From Paraburkholderia podalyriae (GTDB lineage: Bacteria; Pseudomonadota; Gammaproteobacteria; Burkholderiales; Burkholderiaceae), in contig NZ_VZQQ01000019.1 of assembly GCF_014397785.1 (NCBI RefSeq), positions 62,001-126,000 on the forward strand: 64,000 bases of DNA. Direction: 5' to 3'. Below the pieces are notes generated by a model, which saw only the letters and a list, made by a program, of their open reading frames with translations, ran no database searches and was not told the DNA's origin. Numbering within the stretch: position 1 is the stretch's first letter; each line of letters begins with the position of its first letter. The position numbers were made by a program, and so were the translations under genes. Below, one piece after another: positions 1-8,812 of this stretch.

Positions 1-53
1 GGCGGATTTGCCTCAGTCGTCTGAGGTGTGATCGGGGCATCGGGACAACGGCG

Positions 54-2201
54 ATGGCGTATCCGGTCGAGAACTTCTTTCGCAGGCCCGTTGAACTGCT
101 GTCCTCCGTGGCTGCGCTCGCAGTGACCGGCATCCTCTGGTCCCACGCGGCGCTCTTCCTTATCACGCCCGCCACGGGTGGCGTCACGACCCTTGCACTC
201 CTGTCACTGGCCTGCGTTCGCGGGCGACAGGCATGGCGGCTGATCCGTTTCCAGCGCAATCTCCGACGCCTACCACAATATGTGATCCCTGCGGGCGCTA
301 TCCCGTGCTCCAGCAAGGAGGTCTTTCTCGGGCGGGGCTTTCGCTGGAGCGTCATGCACACGCAGCGCCTGTATCAGGCCCGTTTTCCCGAAAACCGCCT
401 CCTCCTTGCACGCAATGACCTGTACGACCGGGCGCGGGATCATGAGCGTCGGTATCCCGATAGCCGGTTCGCGCGCGTAACCCGTCGCGAGGTATGGTGG
501 AATCCGGTCGCGCCGTTGCCGCCGGTCGGTGGCGATCCCGCGCTGCATGGCGTCGAACCTGACGAACGCGACATCTGGTTCGACATCGGCGAGCGTGTGG
601 GGCACATGGCGGTGCTCGGCACCACGCGCGTGGGCAAGACCCGGCTGTGCGAGGTCCTGGTTGCCCAGGACATCCGCCGCGGCGATATCGTGATCGTGTT
701 CGATCCGAAAGGCGACGTCGACCTGCTGCTTCGCATGTACGCCGAGGCGAAACGTTGCGGGCGGGAGAGCGAGTTCACGTTTTTCCATCTGGGCTACCCG
801 GACAAATCCGCGCGCTATAGTCCGATTGGCACGTATTCGCGGATTACTGAGGTGGCGACGCGCATCGCCGGCAACCTGCCGAAGGAGGGGCAGTCGGCCG
901 CGTTTCGCGACTTCGTCTGGCGCTTCGTGAACGTGATGGCGCGCGCGATGAGTGCGCTCGGCATCCGTCCGACCTACGAGATGATCTACCGGAACGCAGT
1001 GAACATCGACGCTCTCGCGTTACGGTACTTCCGCTTCTGGCTCGACCGGGATCACCCTGCATGGAAGGAGGGACTGGAGCCGCTCGACAAGGAAGAGGCG
1101 AAGCAGGCGATGCGGCTGCAGCGCAATCAGGAAGTGCTGCAGGTCGCGAACCTGGTCCGGCAGCAGGGCTGGAGCGATCCGATTGCCAACGGCCTGCTGT
1201 CGGTCATCAGCAACGAGCGGTCGTACTTCGACAAGTTGGTCTCGTCGCTCTATCCGCTCCTGGAAAAGCTCACCACAGGCAGGACCTCGGAACTGCTGTC
1301 GCCCGACTACGACGACCCTCACGATCCGCGCCCGGTGTTCGACTGGAACCGGGTCATGGACCGTGGCGGCGTCGTGTACGTCGGACTGGATGCGCTATCC
1401 GACTTTGAGGTCGCGGGCGTGGTCGGCAACGCGATGTTCGCCGATCTAACATCGACCGCGGGGCGCATCTACAAGTACGGGCATGGCTACGGGCAGAGCA
1501 CGGCGGGCGGCCGTCGGCGTGTGTCGATCCACGCCGACGAGTTCAACGAACTGGTGGGCGACGAATTCCTGCCGATGGTCAACAAGGCGGGGGGCGCGGG
1601 TTACCAGGTTACCGCCTACACGCAGACGAGCGCCGACCTTGAGGCAAAGATTGGCTCACGCGCGAAGGCCGAGCAGATCTTCGGGAATTTCAACACGCTC
1701 GTGATGCTGCGCGTGAAGTACGTGACGACCGCGCAGATCCTGACCGACCAGCTTCCGATGATCGATGTGAAATCGCTCACGCTCGCCTCATCGGCGACGG
1801 ACGCAGTACGGCGCGGCGAGGGTGTCCACTTCACGGCGCAGACACACGATCAGATCTCAGTACGACAGGTGCCGATGCTGCAGGCATCCGACCTGACGCA
1901 GTTGCCCAAGGGCCAGGCGTTTGCGCTCATTGAGGGCGGCCAGCTTGTGAAGGTGCGCCTGCCATTGCTTGAGGCGCATGACCCCATCATGCTCCCTGGA
2001 CTGGACGACGTGGTGGCGGACATGCGGTCCCGCTATATGTCGTACGTCAACGCCGTGTCGCCATTCGACGATGCGGGCGGCGTGTCGCCCGATGCCATTG
2101 GTGGCGCGGTGGGCAGCTTCATGCCGGTAGATGCGGATGTAAGGCCGCGAACCTCGACCTCCGGTCCTTGGGCCGTGGAAGGCAAGGGCGCCGGGTTCTG
2201 A
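54..2201 (+). CDS. traD: Conjugative coupling protein, TraD/VirD4-type ATPase of the ICE family
   Basis: This 715-residue inner-membrane ATPase would link the relaxosome to a type IV secretion channel during conjugation. Two hydrophobic stretches near residues 14-38 and 42-55 anchor the N-terminus. A Walker A motif, GTTRVGKT, lies at about residues 189-196 and a Walker B-like IVIVFDPKGD at about 213-222. The length and the N-terminal membrane pair fit the TraD group of Pseudomonas PFGI-1-like and SXT-like ICEs. The next gene encodes an ICE-specific membrane protein, which supports the assignment. The start is an ATG; the few bases upstream are probably the end of another transfer gene cut by the window edge. 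No broken motif is seen. Confidence 0.9.
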   Translation: MAYPVENFFRRPVELLSSVAALAVTGILWSHAALFLITPATGGVTTLALLSLACVRGRQAWRLIRFQRNLRRLPQYVIPAGAIPCSSKEVFLGRGFRWSVMHTQRLYQARFPENRLLLARNDLYDRARDHERRYPDSRFARVTRREVWWNPVAPLPPVGGDPALHGVEPDERDIWFDIGERVGHMAVLGTTRVGKTRLCEVLVAQDIRRGDIVIVFDPKGDVDLLLRMYAEAKRCGRESEFTFFHLGYPDKSARYSPIGTYSRITEVATRIAGNLPKEGQSAAFRDFVWRFVNVMARAMSALGIRPTYEMIYRNAVNIDALALRYFRFWLDRDHPAWKEGLEPLDKEEAKQAMRLQRNQEVLQVANLVRQQGWSDPIANGLLSVISNERSYFDKLVSSLYPLLEKLTTGRTSELLSPDYDDPHDPRPVFDWNRVMDRGGVVYVGLDALSDFEVAGVVGNAMFADLTSTAGRIYKYGHGYGQSTAGGRRRVSIHADEFNELVGDEFLPMVNKAGGAGYQVTAYTQTSADLEAKIGSRAKAEQIFGNFNTLVMLRVKYVTTAQILTDQLPMIDVKSLTLASSATDAVRRGEGVHFTAQTHDQISVRQVPMLQASDLTQLPKGQAFALIEGGQLVKVRLPLLEAHDPIMLPGLDDVVADMRSRYMSYVNAVSPFDDAGGVSPDAIGGAVGSFMPVDADVRPRTSTSGPWAVEGKGAGF

Positions 2202-2215
2202 CGATAGAGGCGAGC

Positions 2216-2914
2216 ATGGTCGCGAAAACTCGGGACGACAATGCCGACGGTGTGAAGTCGTTTTTCTGGGTCGTCGATCTGTCGATCCATCTTGTGCTCT
2301 GGCTGCTGCTGGCGAGCATCCTCGCGGTGCTGGCGGATCTTGCCGCTGCGCACACGTTGTGGCGCGACGATCCGGTGGGCGGGGTGCAGGAACTGCTGCG
2401 CTATTACCTGAACGAGACGACCGATCCCGGGCTGGCTGGGCGGGCGGCGGACGCCGCGTACTGGGGCTGGTTCGGCTGGACCGGCGTCGATGCGTCGGCG
2501 CGGGCATGGGAGGCGGGCGTCTTGGCGTCAAATGGCCTCGGCTCTTACCTTCGACCGGCGTTTTCCGGAGCGACGCGCGAGGCGCTCATAGTAGCGATGT
2601 ACGGTGTCAAGCTCTTCGGCGTTCGCATCGCGATGCTCGTGATGACGATTCCGCAGTTCGCACTGGCGATTGCGATTGCTGTGCTTGACGGGTTGGTGGC
2701 GCGATACGTGAGGCGTGCGCAGGGCGGGCACGAGTCGGCGACCCGCTACCACCACGCGAAGCACTTCCTGACATTCGGCGTAATACCGTTGACTGCGGTC
2801 ATCTGGCTCGTCGCGCCGGTACGGCTGCCGATTTATCTCGTCTTCTGGCCGGTGTCAGTCATGATGATGATCGCGGTATGGAACATGGCGAAGTACTTCA
2901 AGAAGTACACGTAG
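2216..2914 (+). CDS. Integrating conjugative element membrane protein (DUF4400 / PFL_4697-like)
   Basis: This protein of about 232 residues follows traD by 14 bases. I place the start at the ATG at 2216, which has GAGG just upstream; an in-frame start at 2168 would overlap traD. It has several hydrophobic segments: about residues 16-42, a stretch near 130-150 and two near the C-terminus (residues 180-225). Gene order (TraD, then this protein) and the membrane layout match the TIGR03747/DUF4400 family of ICE-encoded proteins, whose exact role in transfer is not established. It is probably cotranscribed with traD. The transfer genes that normally follow are absent here. Confidence 0.8.
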   Translation: MVAKTRDDNADGVKSFFWVVDLSIHLVLWLLLASILAVLADLAAAHTLWRDDPVGGVQELLRYYLNETTDPGLAGRAADAAYWGWFGWTGVDASARAWEAGVLASNGLGSYLRPAFSGATREALIVAMYGVKLFGVRIAMLVMTIPQFALAIAIAVLDGLVARYVRRAQGGHESATRYHHAKHFLTFGVIPLTAVIWLVAPVRLPIYLVFWPVSVMMMIAVWNMAKYFKKYT

Positions 2915-2943
2915 GTTGCGACTTGCCGCTCTATACTCCTGCG

Positions 2944-3237
2944 ATGAAAAAAGCGAATACACAGGGCATTGCGCGACGTGTAGTCGTTCGACGTTCATCC
3001 GTGCATGGGCATGGCGTTTTCGCGTTACGCGCACTCGACGCCAATTGCAAGGCGGTCGAGATCGAAAACCACGTGTTCATTCACGCGTCGACTGCGATCG
3101 CACCCGGTGAGGAACTCTTTCTGGATTATCAGGTGGTCGTTGATGAGCCAGCAGACGAAGAAGCCAGACCGGGCTATATTTGCCGGTGCGGCGCGTGGGG
3201 ATGCCGTGGCACGATGCCGGGTGTGGCCGCGTCGTGA
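2944..3237 (+). pseudogene. SET-domain protein remnant with in-frame internal deletion
   Basis: The 97-residue product starts like bacterial SET-domain proteins, with VVVRRSSVHGHGVFALRALD. It then jumps directly to the later part of the domain (NCKAVEIENHVFIHA, PGEELFLDY) and a cysteine-rich tail, CRCGAWGCRGTM. Family members have roughly 55-65 residues between these blocks, including the EYTGE-like segment and the NHS motif that bind S-adenosylmethionine. Those residues are missing, while both sides remain in frame. The deletion junction is near base 3042. The protein is probably not an active lysine methyltransferase. The start is the ATG at 2944; no good ribosome-binding site is visible. 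It lies 30 bases after the ICE membrane gene. Confidence 0.7.
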
Positions 3238-3245
3238 TGTGCCCG

Positions 3246-3458
3246 TCAGCGGCCCGAGCGCAGCGCCGGCGACGATCGCTCTCGCGCCGCGGTGCGATTC
3301 GCGACCCACGCTTCCAGTTCCGATTCGCGCCAGCCGGTTGCACGTTCGCCGATGCGGATGGGCCGCGGGAATTCTCCGCGGCTGATCATCGCGTAGATGG
3401 TGGCACGACACAGGCCAATCTTTTTCACAACGTCCTTCATGCGCATGATCTGATCCAT
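3246..3458 (-). CDS. AlpA-family DNA-binding regulator
   Basis: This 70-residue protein is almost entirely a MerR/AlpA-like winged helix-turn-helix: MRMKDVVKKIGLCRATIYAM at residues 5-24, then SRGEFPRPIRIGERATGW and WRESELEAWV. This is the standard layout of AlpA, the prophage and island regulator that activates integrase or excision genes in CP4-57-like elements. It reads leftward, convergent with the SET remnant; only 8 bases separate the two stops. Its promoter must lie in the non-coding stretch right of 3458. As the only clear regulator in the visible island end, it may control the integrase or the transfer genes; this is inferred from the family. Confidence 0.85.
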   Translation of the reverse strand: MDQIMRMKDVVKKIGLCRATIYAMISRGEFPRPIRIGERATGWRESELEAWVANRTAARERSSPALRSGR

Positions 3459-4397
3459 GGCGCATACCCTCCGTTTCCTGACTGGTTCTGATTATCCCCG
3501 CATCGTTCCAGCCTTCAATGGACCAACGTCAAGAGAGAAATGAGATGCCATGAGCAAGCGTGAGGGCAACTGGCAAAACCCCGGACAAGAGTGACTGCTC
3601 TTGTTACTCACGGTTACAATATTCGTCGTCGCACCACGTGCGAAAGTATGGGTGTTGACGAGGCGACCGTGGAGCAATCCGCTCACATTGAAGGGGCTCG
3701 GCGATCACTTCAAAGCGCAGACGCTTGTCTCAGAATGTCCGGCGGCTCCAGCACACGGGGCATTGGCCTTGGCGAGGTTCCACGCCGTCGGACCTATGGC
3801 GCCAATACCGATGGCGGCCGAAAGACCTGCGCGCACTAGGTCGCGTCGTTTGCCCGTCCGGGAGAGGGGGCGACGGGATGCTAGTTGTGGCGACGTGGAT
3901 TCACTGGGGGCCGGACCGGATTCTTATCTAGACTCGGGCGTCCGGAGAGTCTTTTTGCGACTCGAGAACGCGAAGCTGAATACGCTGACTTACCGCTCTA
4001 CGACAGCCAAATCTTTTTTCGTTTGATCTTCATTGGTGGAGGCAAAGTCGCAAACGACGAAGGAGCGCTTCACATGAAATCACGCGACCTCGTATGCAAG
4101 ACGAGATGTTGCTGTATCTCTGTATCGAGCATCAAACGGCGTTAGGCGCAACAAACTCGGGACAGTCTTGTGTCGAGAAGTGTAACGAGGTTATAGGAGG
4201 TTTTTGTGCGGAGCTGGCTTTCACCATAGGGTGAACACAAAACAAGACTCCTATCACACGTTTGAGGCTTCGTCTAGACTCACTCCCCGTGAGATAATGA
4301 GCTGTGCAGGAAGCTGCGAGCCGCGTGTCTTTGCCTCTAAGGTAGGGTGAGGCGGTACTTCGATGCCACACCGAATACAACGAAAAGATGTGAACCA
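3459..4397. other. Long non-coding stretch between the AlpA gene and the cargo operon
   Basis: About 940 bases without a convincing gene. The short open frames on both strands lack family features and ribosome-binding sites. The region must contain the leftward promoter of the AlpA gene and the rightward promoter of the operon starting at 4398. A small inverted repeat, CTCAC-5-GTGAG, followed by ATAAT lies near 4279-4297, about 100 bases before the operon start. It could be an operator next to a -10 element, but its arms are only 5 bases long. Confidence 0.5.
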
Positions 4398-5813
4398 ATG
4401 CACGCGAGTCAACGCATACTTAGGGCGCCACCAGCAAGTCAAAAGAAGAACGTGCCATCTGCGCCTGTTCTGGACACGTCTATGCTTCTCGAGCGTCTCT
4501 TGCACGATTTCGGTAAGACGGGGGACCCGGTCGAGGTCGATTTCAGGGCGCTGGTCAATTGGCTGAGAATGGGGGATCAACAGACCCACCACATGCACCC
4601 TTACCCCGGGAAATTGCTGCCTCATATCGCGCACTTTTTCTGCGGTGCGCGTACGCTTGGTGGTGGAGTTGCCACTGTCTTGGACCCTTTCTGCGGTTCT
4701 GGGACCGTGGCACTGGAAGGGTCACTCGCTGGATGGCGGCCGTTGGTAGCCGATGCGAATCCGCTCGCTCTACTGATCACGAAGGTCAAGACGAAAGCCT
4801 TTCGAGTATCAGCCTTGCGAACCGCGATGAGGGACTTGATGGCTCGCGCGAGGCGTTACCGCACTGGCCCGGTAGTTTCGATCGTCAATGAGGTCCTCTG
4901 GTACGACCCAAGAATCAAGCGTGATCTGGAACGTCTTCTTCGAGCAGTTGATGAGGTAGCCAATGATGATGCACGCGACTTTTTCAAGGTTTGCTTTTCC
5001 GTAACGGCAAGAAAACTGAGTTTCGCCGATCCCACCGTTGCAGTTCCTGTGCGCCTCAAGGCAAAGCCACGGCTGCGTCCTGAGGCGCGGGCACAGATCG
5101 AGAGTCAGCTACAACGCCTCTCGGCAGCGAACGTGTTTGATGAGTTCGAGCGGATTTGCGAGGCTAACGTGGCCCGGGTCGAAGAGGCCAACTGCACAAA
5201 TCCGACTCGATCCATGGCCGTTCCGGTGGGGACTGACGCCCGTCAGCTTCGCGAACCCGGAAGGGTGGGGAGTAGACCGATGAGCGAAGGTAGCGTCCCA
5301 CTTATCATTTCGTCGCCTCCATATGGGAGCGCTCAAAAATATGTCAGGGCAACGAGCCTCTCACTAAATTGGCTGGGTCTAGCGGGGCCAGGAGATCTGC
5401 GTGCACTGGAAGGCGCTTCGATAGGCCGCGAGCATCTCCGTTTGTCGGAGGGAGTGGACAGCGCTGATGGACTTCCCCAAGCCTATCTCGATCTCGTGAC
5501 CGAGATAGGTGAGATCAACTCCGATCGGGCAAGGATCACGATGACCTACCTTGTGGAGATGCGTCAAGCATTGACTGAAATGGCTCGCGTCATCGCGGAA
5601 AAAGGAAAGATCGTGCTGGTTGTGGGTAATAACCAGGTGTGCGGACTCCCCCTGCGTAATGACAATTTTTTTACGCAGATACTGGAGGGTCTTGGTATGC
5701 GGCTTGAGCTCAGTCTGGTAGATCACATCAAATCACGCGGCCTAATGGTGAAAAGAAATAAGACTGCTTCGGTGATTTCGAGGGAAAGTGTCCTTATGTT
5801 CGGAAAGCGTTGA
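4398..5813 (+). CDS. Site-specific DNA methyltransferase (SPPY type), first gene of the cargo operon
   Basis: The protein has 471 residues if started at the ATG at 4398; an in-frame start at 4347 would add 17 residues that look non-coding. An S-adenosylmethionine site, LDPFCGSGT, lies at about residues 95-103. The catalytic motif ISSPPYG lies at about 304-310, so this is an N4-cytosine or N6-adenine amino-methyltransferase. A preceding HMHPYPGKLLPHI block (about 65-77) is typical of conflict-associated methylases. No target-recognition domain or nuclease gene is obvious nearby. The next gene begins 9 bases downstream, so this is the head of a tight operon. The target site and base are unknown. 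Confidence 0.85.
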   Translation: MHASQRILRAPPASQKKNVPSAPVLDTSMLLERLLHDFGKTGDPVEVDFRALVNWLRMGDQQTHHMHPYPGKLLPHIAHFFCGARTLGGGVATVLDPFCGSGTVALEGSLAGWRPLVADANPLALLITKVKTKAFRVSALRTAMRDLMARARRYRTGPVVSIVNEVLWYDPRIKRDLERLLRAVDEVANDDARDFFKVCFSVTARKLSFADPTVAVPVRLKAKPRLRPEARAQIESQLQRLSAANVFDEFERICEANVARVEEANCTNPTRSMAVPVGTDARQLREPGRVGSRPMSEGSVPLIISSPPYGSAQKYVRATSLSLNWLGLAGPGDLRALEGASIGREHLRLSEGVDSADGLPQAYLDLVTEIGEINSDRARITMTYLVEMRQALTEMARVIAEKGKIVLVVGNNQVCGLPLRNDNFFTQILEGLGMRLELSLVDHIKSRGLMVKRNKTASVISRESVLMFGKR

Positions 5814-5822
5814 GGCCTCGCA

Positions 5823-6788
5823 ATGACGCATGAAGAACTGGAATATCACCTTCGCGAGATGATTGAGCAAGTGTGGGATAGCGAGATTCGGTGGCCGTAT
5901 ATTCGCGCGTGGCTAGAAAATTTTACTGGCGCATGCCTTGATGTAGATGCAGAACGGCGATTGGCTTTGTTTGTGCTCGGTCGCTTCATGTATTTCAGTC
6001 GACGAATGGTCCGGGAGATGCTTCGGTCAGCATATCGCGATCATTTCGAGGCGCCGATGCTTCAGCGCATCAGGAGAAATTCGCAGCATAGCTGGAACTT
6101 TGAGGCGATAAGGAAGCTGTATGCACGCGAACTCTCTGCCACTCGATTTGTTGGGGTTGGAAATCCAGCGGAAAGCGGGGCACATTTGCTATATTATTTT
6201 CGGCAAGTCAATTATTTGCCGAAAGGTCTATTCGCAGACCTGGCGGGAGCTTTTTTTCCTGCGTCTGATGCTAATGGAAATATCTCGTATAAAGCGAGAG
6301 AGTCGTCGGTAACTCGTTATGTGTTCTTCGACGATTTAGTGGGATCTGGAACGCAAGTTACCAAGGAACTCAAGCCACACATTGATCTGATTAGGGCATC
6401 AAACCCTACTGTAGAGCTACGGTTCTTGTCACTGTTCGCCACGACGAAAGGATTGGTCACGCTCAGCGATGCAAATTTTTTTGGCGAGGCTGTTTCTTGT
6501 CTGTTCGAATTGGATGAGTCATTTAAGGCATTTGAGGAAGCCTCTCGTTATTTTGGCTCGGGACAAGATTGGTTCTCTATCGATGATCTAAAGCGAATGG
6601 CAAAGGTGTACGGTAAGAAAATTTATCCGAACTGGCCATTGGGCTATAAGGATGGGCAATTGCTACTAGGGTTTTCGCACAATACTCCAAATAACACTGC
6701 TCCGATATTTTGGAATGAGGGGGGACGTGCTCCGTGGAACCCTGTTTTTCTGAGATATGATAAGCGCTACGGGCGAGGCTTGGTATGA
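5823..6788 (+). CDS. Phosphoribosyltransferase-like conflict-system protein
   Basis: This 321-residue protein has an all-helical N-terminal half and then RYVFFDDLVGSGTQ at about residues 165-178. That segment matches the PRPP-binding loop of phosphoribosyltransferases: a strand, two acidic residues, then a small Gly/Ser/Thr loop. A C-terminal GFSHNTPNNTAPIFW (about 290-304) is the other distinctive block. From memory, this resembles the PRTase-CE group described in predicted immune systems next to ORC/CDC6-like ATPases, which is exactly what follows here. The reaction is unknown; it may make or break a nucleotide-like compound. The stop overlaps the next start by 4 bases (ATGA), implying translational coupling. 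A GAGG site precedes its ATG. Confidence 0.65.
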   Translation: MTHEELEYHLREMIEQVWDSEIRWPYIRAWLENFTGACLDVDAERRLALFVLGRFMYFSRRMVREMLRSAYRDHFEAPMLQRIRRNSQHSWNFEAIRKLYARELSATRFVGVGNPAESGAHLLYYFRQVNYLPKGLFADLAGAFFPASDANGNISYKARESSVTRYVFFDDLVGSGTQVTKELKPHIDLIRASNPTVELRFLSLFATTKGLVTLSDANFFGEAVSCLFELDESFKAFEEASRYFGSGQDWFSIDDLKRMAKVYGKKIYPNWPLGYKDGQLLLGFSHNTPNNTAPIFWNEGGRAPWNPVFLRYDKRYGRGLV

Positions 6789-8812
6789 ACAAGGTTAATC
6801 CGTTCGCCCTCATAAAGGCATCAGATATCTCCTATGAGCAAATCAATTCGCTGTGGGTAAGCGTTGGTGATTCGGCTATCGATGAAATAATTGAGCCACG
6901 ATCGCGCGTTTCCAAGTTCGTACTTGGCGGGAAGGGCACAGGTAAAACACACATCCTTCGCTACTTTTCTTATCAAGCCTTGTGTCTACGTCATCAAGGG
7001 CAGAGCGGAATTTCAGTTCTGCGTCGGAATCGGTTTCTTGCGGTTTTTGTGAGAGCGAACGGCTTGGACGCATCCCGGTTCGAGTCTCCAACAGACACAA
7101 AGGCGAAATGGCAGGCAGCGTTCGCATTCTACTTTGAGATTCGTTTGGTCGAGGCGGCACTTGAGGTTCTCGCCCTCGTTCGTGCTAATTCGCCGAATGA
7201 AGATTTCGATGATGTAAGATTTTTGGATCAGTTGAAGCCTCATATCACTGATCCGGTTGCAATCAATTGCGAAACTTTCGATCAATTTCGAAAATGGATT
7301 TCGACGGAAAGAAGAAAGGTAGATCAGGCAGTCAATAATGCTGCCTTCTCCGGCAAGCTTGAAATATCAGTTCCATTCTCGCTTGGCGAGATTTCTCTTA
7401 ATATTGGTGCATATCTCGGAAATTGGCATCATGAACTCGGAAACTTGCCATTCATCTATCTCGTCGACGAAATAGAGAATTTCTCAGCGGCTCAACAAAA
7501 GGTTGTAAACGCGCTAATACGATACGGCGAAGGGCGCGCTACTTTCCGCGTTGGCGGTAGGCTCTATGCCGTCAAGACATATGGAACATTGTCCAATGGC
7601 GAGGAAAATAGAGAGGGCGCTGAATTCAAAACTGTATTCCTCGATAATATCTTGCGTGACTACAAGCATTATCCGAAGTTTGCTAGGGAGTTCATTCATA
7701 AGCGACTCTCCGCTGCAGGATTGGGGCAAGATGTTCTCGAAGGTAAAGAAGACTTTGACCCAAAAGAATTTTTTCTTGATGTTGAGTCTCGTGGGTATTA
7801 TTCGAACTTTATTTTTGACCTTTTCGGTTCCCTAGACGATTTGCCGTATGAACGATCGTTCCATGAAGTATTGAGATCTGTCGCGCGCCCGTCTCGGTTG
7901 ACGGAGCGCGAGATCACTGCGATTATGAGTGCGCTGCTCTCGGATTTTCCGATTTTAATCCGTAAGCTTAATATACTGCGCTTTGTTAAGCGCGCTCGAA
8001 GCGGTGAAAATCTGGTCGCCGTCGCGACTTCGATCGCCGCGGATGCGCAGACGTTTTTACACGGAGTGGATGCGCATTCCCATTCGTATCGAAATGCGTA
8101 TGGGCATTATTCCGGAGATCTTCTAGCGCAGCTCTGTAGAGAGGCCAAGCGGCCTGGTGGTGTTCCGTATGCCGGGTTTGAAACGTTTGTGAAGATGTCG
8201 TCCGGGAATCCGCGGAATCTGCTCGTATTGTTAGGAAAGATCTATCAAATTCTTGCCTTCAAAGAGGAAGGCTTTTTTGATGGAAGGCCCGCGACTATTG
8301 ACGTGCAAACGACAGCCGCTTCAGAGGCTGCGAAATTTATGTTTGAGCAGGACACAAACTTCGGAACTGCGTCGGACCTGGCGCGGGATGCGGTGTCGCG
8401 ACTCGCAACTTTACTTAGAGCGGCCCGCTATGCACTTAACATTCCGGAAGTGTCTCCGTTAGCGGTAAGTTTCGAAGAGGACGTGATGTCGGAGCAGGCG
8501 CGCGCGACGTTGAGGCACGCGCTTCATTTCTCCTTCCTGTTTGAAATCGACGACGGTCGGCCTGATCGCAATAGTGAGGCAGTTAATCGAAAGGTGCAAC
8601 TCAATCCGATGTTGTCGCCTCGATGGGGATTGCCGCTAGGTCGCCGCGGCGATCTAAAGTTGGGTGCCGAGCTTCTTAACGCAATTTTTGAGCGTGAACG
8701 AGCAGAAGAATTTAAATTTCTAGTGAAAAAACTCGAATCAAAGTGGAATAATCCGTTCTCCCGGCAAAAAGATTCAGGGCCTCGTCAGGAGGAGCTTTTC
8801 CCTCATGATTGA
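6785..8812 (+). CDS. ORC/CDC6-like AAA+ ATPase
   Basis: The product is a 675-residue P-loop ATPase. Walker A is GGKGTGKTH at residues 48-56 and Walker B is FIYLVDEIENFS at about 223-234, with the acidic pair D228/E229. The remainder is long and mostly helical, with an SGNPRNLLVLLGKIY segment near residue 480 that looks like a sensor/lid region, and no second catalytic domain that I recognise. The layout fits the ORC-CDC6-like or STAND-like ATPases of predicted bacterial conflict systems, which act as sensors or DNA-loading machines. It is translationally coupled to the PRTase-like gene upstream and overlaps the next gene by 8 bases. Base composition is clearly AT-richer than the chromosomal genes. 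Confidence 0.75.
   Translation: MNKVNPFALIKASDISYEQINSLWVSVGDSAIDEIIEPRSRVSKFVLGGKGTGKTHILRYFSYQALCLRHQGQSGISVLRRNRFLAVFVRANGLDASRFESPTDTKAKWQAAFAFYFEIRLVEAALEVLALVRANSPNEDFDDVRFLDQLKPHITDPVAINCETFDQFRKWISTERRKVDQAVNNAAFSGKLEISVPFSLGEISLNIGAYLGNWHHELGNLPFIYLVDEIENFSAAQQKVVNALIRYGEGRATFRVGGRLYAVKTYGTLSNGEENREGAEFKTVFLDNILRDYKHYPKFAREFIHKRLSAAGLGQDVLEGKEDFDPKEFFLDVESRGYYSNFIFDLFGSLDDLPYERSFHEVLRSVARPSRLTEREITAIMSALLSDFPILIRKLNILRFVKRARSGENLVAVATSIAADAQTFLHGVDAHSHSYRNAYGHYSGDLLAQLCREAKRPGGVPYAGFETFVKMSSGNPRNLLVLLGKIYQILAFKEEGFFDGRPATIDVQTTAASEAAKFMFEQDTNFGTASDLARDAVSRLATLLRAARYALNIPEVSPLAVSFEEDVMSEQARATLRHALHFSFLFEIDDGRPDRNSEAVNRKVQLNPMLSPRWGLPLGRRGDLKLGAELLNAIFERERAEEFKFLVKKLESKWNNPFSRQKDSGPRQEELFPHD

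Noticed and set aside
3591..4145. Overlapping small open frames left of the cargo operon
   Set aside because: Compositions are inconsistent and none has a start signal; treated as non-coding.
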